NCBI RefSeq assembly: GCF_900104845.1 | Contig: NZ_FNSR01000003.1 | Coordinates: 620,001-684,000, forward strand | DNA: 64,000 bases | Source of the DNA: Paraburkholderia caballeronis | GTDB taxonomy: Bacteria; Pseudomonadota; Gammaproteobacteria; Burkholderiales; Burkholderiaceae | Direction: 5' to 3' | In this document: positions 39,001 to 45,284 of the stretch, piece by piece | Layout: the number at the start of each line of letters is the position of its first letter | Position numbering within the stretch: position 1 is the first letter of the stretch | The notes under the pieces: model-generated | Databases searched by the model: none | What the model was told of the DNA's origin: nothing | The model's input: only the letters and a program-made list of their open reading frames with translations | Program-made: the position numbers and the translations under genes

Positions 39001-41874
39001 GAGCATCAGGACCTGCCGTTCGCGCGGCTCGTCGATGCGTTGCAGCCCGCGCGCAGCGTCAGCCATACGCCGCTGTTCCAGACGATGCTGAACTATCTGC
39101 GGCCGGCGCGCGCGCAGACGCCGCTTCCCGGGCTCGCGGTGTCGCCGCTGCGCGACGACGCGCAGACCGCGCGCTTCGACCTCGTGCTGACCGCGATCGA
39201 CGACGACGCGCTCACCGTGTCGCTGACGTATGCGCTCGACATCTTCGACGCGCCCGACGTCGAACGGATGCTCGCGCATTACGTCGAGATCCTCGATCAA
39301 GTCGCGTCGCGCCCGGCGATGCGCGTGGGCGAAGTCGTTCTTTCTGTCGATGCGGGCCATCGCACCGTGCCGGTCGAGCATCCATTCGTGCCGGTGATCG
39401 AACGGATCGCCGCGCAGGCGCGGCTGCGGCCGGATGCGCCGGCGCTGCATTGCGAAGGCGAGCGGCTCGATTATCGCGAACTGGACGCATGGGCGAACCG
39501 CATCGCGCGGCGTCTCGCGCGGCTGGGCGTCGGGCCGGACCAGCGTTGCGGCATCTGCATGCGCCGCTCGGCCGGACTCGTCGCGGCGCTGCTCGGCGTG
39601 ATGAAGTCGGGCGCGGCGTTCGTGCCGCTCGATCCCGATTATCCGGCCGACCGCCTCGCGTACATGATGGACGACGCGGGCGTGAGCCGCGTCATCGTCG
39701 ACGACGACACGACAACGCGGATGGCGGCGCTGCTGTCGGGCCGCAAGACCGTTCCGGTCGCGTCGCTCGAAGCGGAATCGCCCGAGCCGTTCGCGGCGTT
39801 TGTCCATCCGGATCAACTGGCCTACGTGATCTACACGTCGGGCTCGACCGGACTGCCGAAAGGCGTCGCGATCAGCCAGCGCGCGTTGAGCCTGCACATG
39901 GACGATTTCCTCGCGACCTACGGCATCGACGCGACCGACAAGCAGTTGCAGTCGTCGACGATCAACTTCGACGTCGCGCTGCACGAGATGCTGCCGGCGC
40001 TGATGCGCGGCGGCCAGGTCGAGATGCGCGGCTCGCAGCCGTGGGATCTGGAGACGATGAGCCGCCATCTCGCCGACGCGCGCGTGACGTTCTCGCGGAT
40101 TCCGACCGCGTACTGGCAGCAATGGCTGCGTGAGCCGCCGGGCGCGGACCGGCTCGCGTCGCTGCGGCAGATCACGGTCGGCGGCGAGGGGCTGCCCGGC
40201 GACGCGCTCCGGCAATGGCGCGCGGGGCCGCTCGCGCACATCCGGCTCGACAACCTGTACGGGCCGACCGAGACGACGGTCGCGTGTCTGTACCGCGAGA
40301 CGACGCACGGCGACGCCGCGCATCCGGTCGCGCCGATCGGCAGGCCGTATCCGTCGCGCAGCGCGTACGTGATGGACGGCGAAGGCAACGAGGCGCCAAC
40401 CGGCGGCTTCGGCGAACTGTGCATCGGCGGCGGCACGCTCGCGCGCGGTTATCTGAACCGGCCCGCGCAGACCGCGGAGAAGTTCATTCCCGATCCGTTC
40501 GCGAACGACGGCGCGCGCCTGTACCGGACCGGCGATCTGTGCCGCCGCCGGCCTGACGGGACGATCGAATTCCTCGGCCGGATCGATCAGCAGATCAAGC
40601 TGCGCGGGTTCCGCATCGAACCAGGCGAAGTGGAGGCGGCGCTGCGCCAGGTCGACGGCGTGACGGATGCCGTCGCGGAACTCAAGGGCAGCGGCGACGC
40701 GAAGCAGCTGGTCGGCTACGTCGTCGGCCCGGTTGCGGCGGCCGACGTGCGGCGCGCGCTCGAAGCGCGGCTGCCGGGCTACATGGTGCCGGGCGTGTTC
40801 GTCGTGCTCGACAGGCTGCCGGTGACGCAGAACGGCAAGATCGATCGCAAGGCACTGCCGGAACCCGACACGCGCGGCCGCGCAGCCGTCGCCGCGCCGC
40901 GGACCCCGACCGAGGCGCGGCTCGTCGAGTTGTGGAAGGACGTGCTCGGCCGTTCCGACATCGGCATCGACGACAACTTCTTCGACATCGGCGGCGATTC
41001 GCTGCGCGCGCTGCGCATCGTCGCGATCGCCCGCAGAACGGGGGCGGAGAACCTCACGCTCGGCGCGCTGTTCGGCAACCCGACGGTGGCGTCGCTCGCG
41101 CACTGGATGGACAGCGGCGGCCCCGCGCACGCGGCGAACGTCGTGCCGCTGAACGGCGCGACGGCGGCGCGCAACCTGTTCGTCGTCCATCCCGCGTATG
41201 GCCTCGTCGCCGAGTACCGCACGCTGGCGACCGGACTGGAGCAGGTGGCGAACGTCTACGGCATCGAAGCGCCGCTGCTGACCGAGCCGCACTGGTGGGC
41301 CGCGACGTTCCGCGAAACGGCGATCGACTATGCGGATCGCATACGCCGCGTGCAGTCCGACGGTCCGTACCGGCTGCTCGGCTGGTCGACTGGCGCGACG
41401 ATGGCGGCCGAGATCGCGGCCGTGCTCGAAGCGCAAGGCGAGACGGTCGATTTCCTCGGCATCGTGGACCGCGAAGCGCCGGTGCGCGGCGCGGCGGCGG
41501 GCGCCGCGGAGCCGGCGCGCTACGACGACGGCTTGCGCGGCTATCAGGCGGAGGACTTCATCGCGGACGTGCGGCAACGGCCGGAACGCTGGGGCGGTCT
41601 CGTGCCGGACGGACCGGACGGCGACGCGCTGCTCGCGAAAGTCGCCGCCGTCGTGCGGCACCGGAAGTTCGTCGAAGCGACCAGCGATCCGCAGCGGATC
41701 GCGGCCGACGTCGCGTTCTGGTGGACGTCGCCGGAACTCGAAAACGAAGCCGGCGCATGGGCGGCATTCACCGACGGCTCGGTGTCGGTGTCGTTTTTGC
41801 CCGACACGAATCACGTGAGAATCATTCACGACACGAGGTTTGTCGAGTCCGTTCGCAACGCGCTTCAGCGTTGA
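27010..41874 (+). CDS. NRPS3: four-module synthetase with terminal thioesterase
   Basis: A 4954-residue synthetase that finishes the chain. Domains by residue: C 54-491; A6 511-1014; carrier; C 1114-1551; A7 1571-2074; carrier; epimerase 2172-2597; DCL-type C 2631-3057; A8 3077-3577; carrier (GGHS); C 3681-4114; A9 4131-4621; carrier; thioesterase 4717-4954 with nucleophile Ser4793 in GWSTG. Pocket residues: A6 DGEAHGTVT (resembling Lys/Orn codes), A7 and A8 DFWNIGMVH (Thr), A9 DVHSTGLVA (unusual, like A1 of NRPS1). Predicted additions are basic residue, D-Thr, Thr and X9, then hydrolysis or cyclisation by the thioesterase. I chose ATG 27010 (MENIAEKDELLKISEHY); an in-frame ATG at 26932 would add an Arg-rich low-complexity leader. 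The gap from NRPS2 is 123 bp. A7 and A8 lie in near-identical DNA. Confidence 0.92.
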   Translation: MENIAEKDELLKISEHYAELPADKRAQFRALVRQNGIDVGQLPIVPLPRETDLFPLSIAQERLWFLWKLDPESAGYVVPRSVRVRGPLARDALRGVLSELVVRHPALRTLFVDVDGDARQRVRDEPVYGWVEKDLSALPKPEREAAASHALQGIAGAPFDLERGPLFRAALLKLGDDDHVFHLSMHHIVTDGWSMSVLVKELLDLYHARATGRGATLPDAAISYADYAGWQREWLDDAALDAQIGYWRALLGDVDAYPPLPFDRAPGAARDGVGGNVATTLDAAVAQRLRELARRAGATLPMVLMAALDVLLYRYTGQADVRVGMPVSGRESPDVAPLVGFFVNTLVIRADVSPAATFGALVAQVRERMLEAQNHQNVPFSRLVDALQPVRRTGETPLFNVTFNHQRGVDVPDAPVAGLRIEPFDAADGVAQFDLGLDIVETRDALHVTFSYARDVFDAATVERLCAHYVGLLDDVSRAPGMTIDALDLLGERERQTLLARGRGPEQDAAPAVVHERIAARAHERGDATALICDGEALDYRALNARANRLAHRLTKLGVGPDVRVGLAVERSVDLAVALLAILKAGGAYVPLDPSYPHERLAYMIADSGVALLLTQSRAAGRLPASPGVHVLAIDEEDVSGEPSADPRVKAQRANLAYVIYTSGSTGRPKGVAMAHDAFARHVQVSTGFFGIGSDDRVLQFSTANFDGFVEQLFPALCVGATVVMRGPALWDSGRFRDEVRRHGITVADLTTAYWQMLVQDFAALPDADLGPLRRVHAGGEAMSASALRKWRGLYAGKIGLRNTYGPTEAAVTVSAFDCDRVPADEPGAMSAVPLGDPLGGRCLYVLDASLRVVPPGVTGELYIGGDLLARGYLNRPGLTAERFVPDPWSATGGRLYRTGDLVRWNANGQLDYLGRVDHQVKVRGFRIEPAEIDAQLLACDGVREAVVIPRDSGEGTRLIAYVTPHHGHTLDTAALRARLATTLPDYMVPSALVVLDALPLNPNGKLDRHALPAPTFGTRACEAPLGATETVLADVWRDVLGVERVGRHDNFFELGGDSILSLKAVARSVRAGIAITPRQLFEHQTVAQLAGAIAPADAEEAAAAPLVRVPGDGALPLSYAQQRLWFLWNLQPDSSAYHVGGGLRLAGALDVDALRASLDAVVLRQASLRTTFDADSDGNVSQRIAAQPDYDYRFVDLSGAADAEADAATLAARVRAKPFDLVAGPLLRVAVIRLNASGHILVMVMHHIVTDGWSVDVLLRELVAHYRARLDGEAAAVAALPVQYADYAVWQRRYLDGGARERQLAYWREQLGGEQPVLLLPADRPRHALADSQAACHQVALDAGLADAIRGMARARGATPFMVLLSAFYVTLHRHTGQHDIRVGVPIANRERVEVEGLIGFFANTQVLRADLHGVADLGALLDQVKTRALDAQAHQDLPFDVLVDALGVERSLTHTPLFQVMFNYQKEDYRVLDELPGLRVSGYDAGPGAAQFELTLNVIEDGDGDITLSFVYAAGLFDAGTIERFGRHYRAVLEAVVRDPATAIGEVGLLDDGERGTLLEWGSACSVDEATLPLHGQIARQAARRPDAVAVVCEGHALSYGELNARANRLAHRLIALGVGPEVRVGLAMERSLELVVGLLAILKAGGAYVPLDPSYPQDRLAYMIGDSGIALLLAQSAVVERLPSSCDVRTLLIDALDVSAEPATDPVVTVHESNLAYVIYTSGSTGRPKGAQLTHRNVARLLTSTQHGFDFNENDVWTLFHSYAFDFSVWEIFGALCHGGRLVVVPYLVSRSPEEFVELLNREQVTVLNQTPSAFRQLMAVPGLYDGRDLSLRLVIFGGEALEPQTLRPWFDHFGDAKPRLVNMYGITETTVHVTYRPITQADLNGQRSPVGERIQDLGVYVLDAQMNLSPVGVEGELYVSGEGLSRGYLNRAGLTAERFVPNPFVQDGSRLYRTGDLARWNAQGELEYAGRLDHQVKVRGFRIELGEIEAQLLKQAGVSEAVVLTQESASGTRLVGYVTARNDAPLDGQSLRSRLAQTLPDYMVPSVVMVLESLPLTPNGKLDRRALPEPENTPSREHDHEAPQGETETTLAQIWQHVLGVPRVGRHDNFFELGGDSILSLQIVARARQSGLKLTARQMFEQQTVAQLATVAQPLDVHQARNEPIEGEAPLLPIQSWFFEHEIPNRHHWNQAVLLTSRDALDVPSLERSLVEVVNHHASLRLRYVQHAPGQWTQTYATDAAASDLLWVRHAAGLDEMQTLCDDAQRSLDLARGPLLRALLLRLPDGSERLLLAAHHLVVDGVSWRILLDDLRTAYGQARAGDAIQLPHSTDSYRQWASRLAAHAQGDTVRAELPYWLSVLDTPSQLPDVRAAGAATLRHERRTGLTLTREATSRLLHDAPAAFRTQVNDLLLTALGRALCRWTGESSIRIDVEGHGREDLFDGIDVSRTVGWFTSLYPVRLEPLGDPGDALLRVKESLRAAPQRGLGYGLLRYAGAGVDRRALSAAPRSSVVFNYLGQFDGSFDEAAAWRPARETPGATRDADSPLEHELSVNGQVYGGELKLTLGYSAERHREAAIDALVRSFRDELEQLIAHCTSGAAGVSPSDFPLAALAQPQLDALRVPAAAIEDLYPLSPMQQGMLFHTLYEPHGGAYLTQLSIGIEGLDVERFRRAWQTVTARHEILRTGFVPCGDRWMQCVVKSVEAPFAAFDWRGRDDQDAALRELAAAEVARGFDLQTAPLHRLVLVRTGGRRHHFVWTHHHMLLDGWSVSQLLGEVLRAYEGKPLPPSGGRYRDYIAWRLSRDVRDDEAWWRAQLARLDAPTRLAGAPDPARGESGQGDCTVTLDAALADALSAFAKRERVTLNTVVQGAWALLLSRCTGQRVVTFGATVAGRPEDVPGAQRMMGLFINTVPVIVGARADRRVGDWLRDLQAQNVEMREHEFTPLHDIQQWAGAGGGLFDSIVVFENYPVDSALKDAAPDGLAFDEASGREQTNYPLTVVVTQAGGLSLQYGFDRRFFDAETVERIAGWTVGVLKALVDRAERAVGEIALGDDGERGLLLGWGSACSVDEAVLPLHEQIARQAARRADAVAVVCEGHALSYGELNARANRLAHRLIALGVGPEVRVGLAMERSLELVVGLLAILKAGGAYVPLDPSYPLDRLAYMIGDSGIALLLAQSSVVERLPSSSEVRTLLIDTLDVSMELATDPLVPVHESNLAYVIYTSGSTGRPKGAQLTHRNVARLLTSTQHWFDFNENDVWTLFHSYAFDFSVWEIFGALCHGGRLVVVPYLVSRSPEEFAELLHRERVTVLNQTPSAFRQLMAVPGLYDGKNLSLRLVIFGGEALEPQTLRPWFDHFGDEKPRLVNMYGITETTVHVTYRPITQADLNGQRSPVGERIQDLGVYVLDAQMNLSPVGVEGELYVSGEGLSRGYLNRAGLTAERFVPNPFAEDGSRLYRTGDLARWNAQGELEYAGRLDHQVKVRGFRIELGEIEAQLLNQPGVSEAVVLTQESASGTRLIGYVTARNDALLDGQSLRSQLAQTLPDYMVPSVVMVLDSLPLTPNGKLDRRALPEPENTRSQGHDHEAPQGETETTLAQIWQHVLGVPRVSRHDNFFELGGHSLSAIQVASKFTERSGVPLALKTLFEHPRLDRLAAALRDSHAQTDHPIRPRAPDVARIPLSDGQERLWFLWKLDTRSAAYNMVGALRFDGVLDVDAMRRALDHLVDRHEVLRTRFDEQDGVPSQVVGDRQYGWAEHDLDPARDDPLRPLLRALSLEPFDLERGPLLRVALIRLSASAHVVHFSMHHIVSDAWSLDILTAGFVRAYTAIVNGAAPADGDPPLPIQYGDYALWQRERLDARRVQHLVAYWRERLGDEHPTLELPAARRRTGLRGAEGGRVERRLSAAQTGALRQLCERQQVTPFIALLAAWHLLLARYSGQRDIRVGVPAAGRDRAETEGLIGFFVNTLVIRATLDGAARFDALLDEVRRHVLEAHEHQDLPFARLVDALQPARSVSHTPLFQTMLNYLRPARAQTPLPGLAVSPLRDDAQTARFDLVLTAIDDDALTVSLTYALDIFDAPDVERMLAHYVEILDQVASRPAMRVGEVVLSVDAGHRTVPVEHPFVPVIERIAAQARLRPDAPALHCEGERLDYRELDAWANRIARRLARLGVGPDQRCGICMRRSAGLVAALLGVMKSGAAFVPLDPDYPADRLAYMMDDAGVSRVIVDDDTTTRMAALLSGRKTVPVASLEAESPEPFAAFVHPDQLAYVIYTSGSTGLPKGVAISQRALSLHMDDFLATYGIDATDKQLQSSTINFDVALHEMLPALMRGGQVEMRGSQPWDLETMSRHLADARVTFSRIPTAYWQQWLREPPGADRLASLRQITVGGEGLPGDALRQWRAGPLAHIRLDNLYGPTETTVACLYRETTHGDAAHPVAPIGRPYPSRSAYVMDGEGNEAPTGGFGELCIGGGTLARGYLNRPAQTAEKFIPDPFANDGARLYRTGDLCRRRPDGTIEFLGRIDQQIKLRGFRIEPGEVEAALRQVDGVTDAVAELKGSGDAKQLVGYVVGPVAAADVRRALEARLPGYMVPGVFVVLDRLPVTQNGKIDRKALPEPDTRGRAAVAAPRTPTEARLVELWKDVLGRSDIGIDDNFFDIGGDSLRALRIVAIARRTGAENLTLGALFGNPTVASLAHWMDSGGPAHAANVVPLNGATAARNLFVVHPAYGLVAEYRTLATGLEQVANVYGIEAPLLTEPHWWAATFRETAIDYADRIRRVQSDGPYRLLGWSTGATMAAEIAAVLEAQGETVDFLGIVDREAPVRGAAAGAAEPARYDDGLRGYQAEDFIADVRQRPERWGGLVPDGPDGDALLAKVAAVVRHRKFVEATSDPQRIAADVAFWWTSPELENEAGAWAAFTDGSVSVSFLPDTNHVRIIHDTRFVESVRNALQR
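31591..33366 (+). repeat. Thr adenylation-domain repeat, copy b (NRPS3 module 7)
   Basis: It aligns with copy a at offset 11216 up to position 33234. It also aligns with copy c at offset 4509 from 31666 to 33366, which includes the first half of the carrier protein up to the GG of GGDS. No indels are seen in either comparison. Confidence 0.85.
36175..37875 (+). repeat. Thr adenylation-domain repeat, copy c (NRPS3 module 8)
   Basis: Third copy, colinear with copy b (offset 4509). The homology stops exactly where the carrier changes from GGDS (module 7, before an epimerase) to GGHS (module 8, before a condensation domain). This fits recombination bounded by functional constraint on the carrier. 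Confidence 0.85.
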
Positions 41875-41927
41875 GATTAGCCGCTATATGCAGATGATTT
41901 CGTGCAACGGCTTATCCATAATCGCGC

Positions 41928-41963
41928 TTGACAAAACTTTCCTAAATGGGAATTATTCGCAAT
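41928..41963 (+). promoter_or_regulatory. Promoter and Fur box of the TonB-dependent receptor gene
   Basis: TTGACA at 41928-41933 and AATTAT at 41951-41956 are 17 bp apart, a good sigma-70-type arrangement. The sequence TGGGAATTATTCGCAAT (41947-41963) overlaps the -10 and matches 13 of 17 positions of TGAGAATAATTCTCATT. The receptor gene should therefore be iron-repressed independently of the NRPS transcript. Confidence 0.65.
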
Positions 41964-42047
41964 CGCATAAATCTTTTTAAGAGAAAAAAGGCGGGCGTCA
42001 TGTGGGGTAAATCGTCGGGGTTTTGCACAGACAGGGGAACCAGAAAA

Positions 42048-44318
42048 ATGAGCGGTCACAGGTCGGGTCGAGTGGGGGAACGTAAGCGGATGGCGGGTCA
42101 CATGCAACGGCGCAGGCCAGTGGCGATCGCCGTGTCGAATCTGCTGTCGGTGGCGGCGGTCGCGGGCGGCTTCGCGTTGAGCGGCAGCGCGTCGGCGGCC
42201 GACGCGCTCGTTGCGCAGGCGCCGGATGCGGCGTCGGGCGTGCCGGCAACGGGTGCGCCGGCCGCCGACCGGACGCTCCCCGCCGTGACGGTGACGGGAA
42301 CGCGCGCGGAAGCGCCGAACGGTCCCGGCACCGGTTACGTCGCGCACAACAGCGTCGCCGCGACCAAGACCGACACGCCCATTCTCGAAACCCCGCAGTC
42401 GATCTCGGTCATCACGCGCGACCAGATGGACGACTATGGCGTGACCACCAGCGTGAACGAGGCGTTCCGCTACACGGCCGGCGTCGTCACGGACATCAAC
42501 GGCGCGGACACGAAGCTCGACTCGACGACCAACGTGCGCGGCGTGGGCCGCACCGAATACCTGAACGGCCTGCCGCTCGTGATCGGCACGTTCGTCGCGC
42601 CGGCGTTCGACCCTTACATGCTCGACCGGATCGAGGTCGTGAAGGGGCCGGCGTCGGTGCTGTACGGTCAGCTCGCGCCCGGCGGCATCATCAACTACGT
42701 GACGAAGCAGCCGACCGACACGCCGCTGCACGAAGTGTTCATGCAGGTCGGCAACTGGGGGCACGTGGGCGGCGGCTTCGACTTCAGCGGCCCGCTCGAC
42801 GCGGACCATCGCTGGCTGTACCGGTTGACGGCCGTGGGCGTCGACACCGGCACCCAGGTGGACCACACCAAGGACAACCGCGTCGAGATCGCGCCGTCGA
42901 TCACGTGGCGGCCCGATTCGGCGACGAAGCTGACGCTGATGGCCGACTATCGCCGCGACCCGAACATGGGCTTCTGGAACAAGCTGCCGGCGCAGGGCAC
43001 GCTGCTGCCGAACCCGGCCGGGCAGATCCCGTACAACTTCTATTCGGGCGACCTCGGCTTCAACACGACCGAAAGCAATCAGGCGTCGGTCGGCTACCAG
43101 TTCGAGCACGCGTTCAACGACAACGTGACGGTCCGCCAGAACGCCCGCTTCATGCATACGGGCTTCGTGTTCCATAGCGTGCAGGGCGACAGTCTCGACG
43201 GCACCACCCTGGTTCGCGACAAGTTCCTCGACGAGAGCTGGGAAAACAGCTTCACGCTCGACAATCAGGCGCAGGTCAAGTTCGATACCGGCCCGGTGAA
43301 GCACACGGTGCTCGTCGGCCTCGATTTCCAGCACACGGTCGCGCGCGACACCGAGGCCGACGCGTACGTGCAGTCGCAGGACATTTTCAATCCGAACTAT
43401 TCGATGGCGTTGCCGCCCTATACGCCGGGCGACTACTACATTCGCAACAGCCAGTCGCTGAACCAGATCGGCGTCTATGCGCAGGACCAGATCAACTTCG
43501 GCCACTGGTATGCGACGCTCGGCGCGCGGCGCGACTACGTCAGCTCGACGACCGACGACTTCCTCGGCATGACGTCCACTTCGCAGTCGAACCATTCGTT
43601 CACGTGGCGCGGCGGCCTGCTGTACCGGTTCGACAGCGGCATTGCGCCGTATTTCAGCTATTCGACGTCGTTCCAGCCGACGATCGGCACCAACGCCTAC
43701 GGCCAGCCGTTCGTGCCGACCACGGGCAAGCAGTATGAGGTCGGCGTCAAGTTCGAGCCGCGCAACGTGAACATGATGGTCACGGCGTCGCTGTTCGACA
43801 TCCGGCAGCAGAACGTGCTGACGCAGGACCCGAGCAATCCGAACAACAGCATCCAGACCGGCGAGGTGCGCTCGCGCGGCGCGGAACTGGAAGCGCACGC
43901 GAACCTCACCGAGGACTTCGGCATCATCGCGGCGTACACGTACACGCACGCGGTCGTGACGAAATCGAACAACGGCGACGTCGGCAACCGCATCTTCGCG
44001 ATTCCGCTGAACGCGATCGCGGTGTGGGGCGAGTACGACTTCCACCGCGGGCCGCTCGCGGGCCTCGGCGCCGGCCTTGGCGTGCGCTTCACGAGCGCGA
44101 CCTTCGACCAGTCCAACACGCTGCGGGTGCCGTCGTTCACGCTGCTCGACGCGGCGGTTCACTACAATCTGGGACGGGTCGATCCGCGTCTGAAGGGCAT
44201 GACTGTCGGCGTCACCGCGCACAATCTGCTGAACAGGCGCTACGTGCAGTCGTGCGTGAACGGCTGCTACTATGGCCTGGAGCGGTCGGTGATCGCGACC
44301 GCCAAGCTGGACTGGTGA
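42048..44318 (+). CDS. TonB-dependent siderophore receptor
   Basis: This outer-membrane receptor of about 756 residues would import the ferric form of the locus product. A cationic N-terminus and hydrophobic stretch (VAIAVSNLLSVAAVAGGF) ending in SGSASAADA mark the signal peptide. A TonB-box-like AVTVTG follows, then the plug (ETPQSISVITRDQMDDYG and DRIEVVKGPASVLYGQLAPGG). The 22-strand-type barrel ends with aromatic W in ATAKLDW. There is no N-terminal signalling domain, so it is not a transducer for an ECF sigma factor. ATG 42048 has AGGGG at 42033-42037; ATG 42090, preceded by GGGGGAA, is a serious alternative. The ORF extends to 41946, but that start lies inside the Fur box. It resembles FhuA/FoxA-type receptors. 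Confidence 0.9.
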   Translation: MSGHRSGRVGERKRMAGHMQRRRPVAIAVSNLLSVAAVAGGFALSGSASAADALVAQAPDAASGVPATGAPAADRTLPAVTVTGTRAEAPNGPGTGYVAHNSVAATKTDTPILETPQSISVITRDQMDDYGVTTSVNEAFRYTAGVVTDINGADTKLDSTTNVRGVGRTEYLNGLPLVIGTFVAPAFDPYMLDRIEVVKGPASVLYGQLAPGGIINYVTKQPTDTPLHEVFMQVGNWGHVGGGFDFSGPLDADHRWLYRLTAVGVDTGTQVDHTKDNRVEIAPSITWRPDSATKLTLMADYRRDPNMGFWNKLPAQGTLLPNPAGQIPYNFYSGDLGFNTTESNQASVGYQFEHAFNDNVTVRQNARFMHTGFVFHSVQGDSLDGTTLVRDKFLDESWENSFTLDNQAQVKFDTGPVKHTVLVGLDFQHTVARDTEADAYVQSQDIFNPNYSMALPPYTPGDYYIRNSQSLNQIGVYAQDQINFGHWYATLGARRDYVSSTTDDFLGMTSTSQSNHSFTWRGGLLYRFDSGIAPYFSYSTSFQPTIGTNAYGQPFVPTTGKQYEVGVKFEPRNVNMMVTASLFDIRQQNVLTQDPSNPNNSIQTGEVRSRGAELEAHANLTEDFGIIAAYTYTHAVVTKSNNGDVGNRIFAIPLNAIAVWGEYDFHRGPLAGLGAGLGVRFTSATFDQSNTLRVPSFTLLDAAVHYNLGRVDPRLKGMTVGVTAHNLLNRRYVQSCVNGCYYGLERSVIATAKLDW

Positions 44319-44361
44319 TCCGAATGCGACCGATGACGGACCGGGCCACGAGGGTAGCGAG

Positions 44362-45195
44362 GTGTCCATAGCCAGTATCGAGACGGTCCGGCCGGCCGCG
44401 CAGGCAAGCGCGGGCGGCCCGGCTCCGGTGATCGACGTGCGTTCGGCCGGCTTCGTCGCCGACGGCCGGGTCGTGCTGCACGCGGTCTCGATGCAGGCCG
44501 GCCGCGGCCAGATGATCGGCCTGATCGGGCATAACGGCTCGGGAAAAAGCTCGCTCATCAAGCTGCTCGCGCGGCAGCAGGCGCCCGGCTCCGGCGAGAT
44601 CCTGCTGCACGGGCGGCCGCTGTCCGCGTGGGGCGCGCGCGAGTTCGCGCAGCAGGTCGCGTATCTGCCGCAATACACGCCGCAGAACCTCGACATGACG
44701 GTCAGCGAACTCGTCGCGCTCGGCCGTTATCCGTGGCATGGCGCGCTCGGGCGCTTCGGCCCCGACGATCGCGCGCGGGTGCAGGACGCGATGCGGCTGA
44801 CCGACGTCGAGCGGTTCGCGGACCACATGGTCGATACGCTGTCCGGCGGCGAGCGCCAGCGCGCATGGGTGGCCGCGCTGATCGCGCAGGATGCGGGCTG
44901 CCTGCTGCTCGACGAGCCGACTTCGGCGCTCGACATCGCGCATCAGGTGAGCGTGCTGCAACTGCTGCGCGACCTGACCGACAGCGAGCAGTTGACCGTC
45001 GTCGTGATCCTGCACGATGTGAATCTCGCGGCGCGCTTCTGCGACCAGATGATCGCGCTGCACGACGGCCGCGTGCTGGCGGCCGGTTGTCCGGACGCGC
45101 TGATGCGCGAGGACGTGCTCGAATCGATCTACGGCATACCGATGGGGGTGTTTCGCCATCCGGAGAGCGGCGCGCTGATCAGCTTCGCGCGCTAG
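44362..45195 (+). CDS. fhuC: FhuC-like iron-siderophore ABC transporter ATP-binding protein
   Basis: A 277-residue ATPase with Walker A (GHNGSGKSS), ABC signature (LSGGERQRAW), Walker B (CLLLDEPTSALD) and the H-loop (ILHDVN). It is close to FhuC/FecE and would power the FhuB-like permease encoded 40 kb away at 847-2859; no other ATPase for that permease is visible. Translation should start at GTG 44362, with GAGGG at 44350-44354. It lies 43 bp after the receptor gene and 89 bp before the exporter gene and is probably co-transcribed with the receptor. Confidence 0.9.
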   Translation: MSIASIETVRPAAQASAGGPAPVIDVRSAGFVADGRVVLHAVSMQAGRGQMIGLIGHNGSGKSSLIKLLARQQAPGSGEILLHGRPLSAWGAREFAQQVAYLPQYTPQNLDMTVSELVALGRYPWHGALGRFGPDDRARVQDAMRLTDVERFADHMVDTLSGGERQRAWVAALIAQDAGCLLLDEPTSALDIAHQVSVLQLLRDLTDSEQLTVVVILHDVNLAARFCDQMIALHDGRVLAAGCPDALMREDVLESIYGIPMGVFRHPESGALISFAR

Positions 45196-45284
45196 GCGGC
45201 ACACGCTGCGCGAGCGCGCGACGCAGCCGGACTTCATGCGCCGCGCGGCCGGCCGGCACGCCCCTCGAACTGAAGGACACGCAA

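Noticed and set aside
26923..41829. Several ORFs of 600-1800 aa antisense to NRPS1 and NRPS3
   Set aside because: Their composition is the mirror of GC-rich NRPS codons (Arg, His, Ala, Val runs) with no domain resemblance.
41946..42047. Receptor start at 41946
   Set aside because: It lies within the Fur box and next to the -10, and would put over 50 polar residues before the signal peptide.
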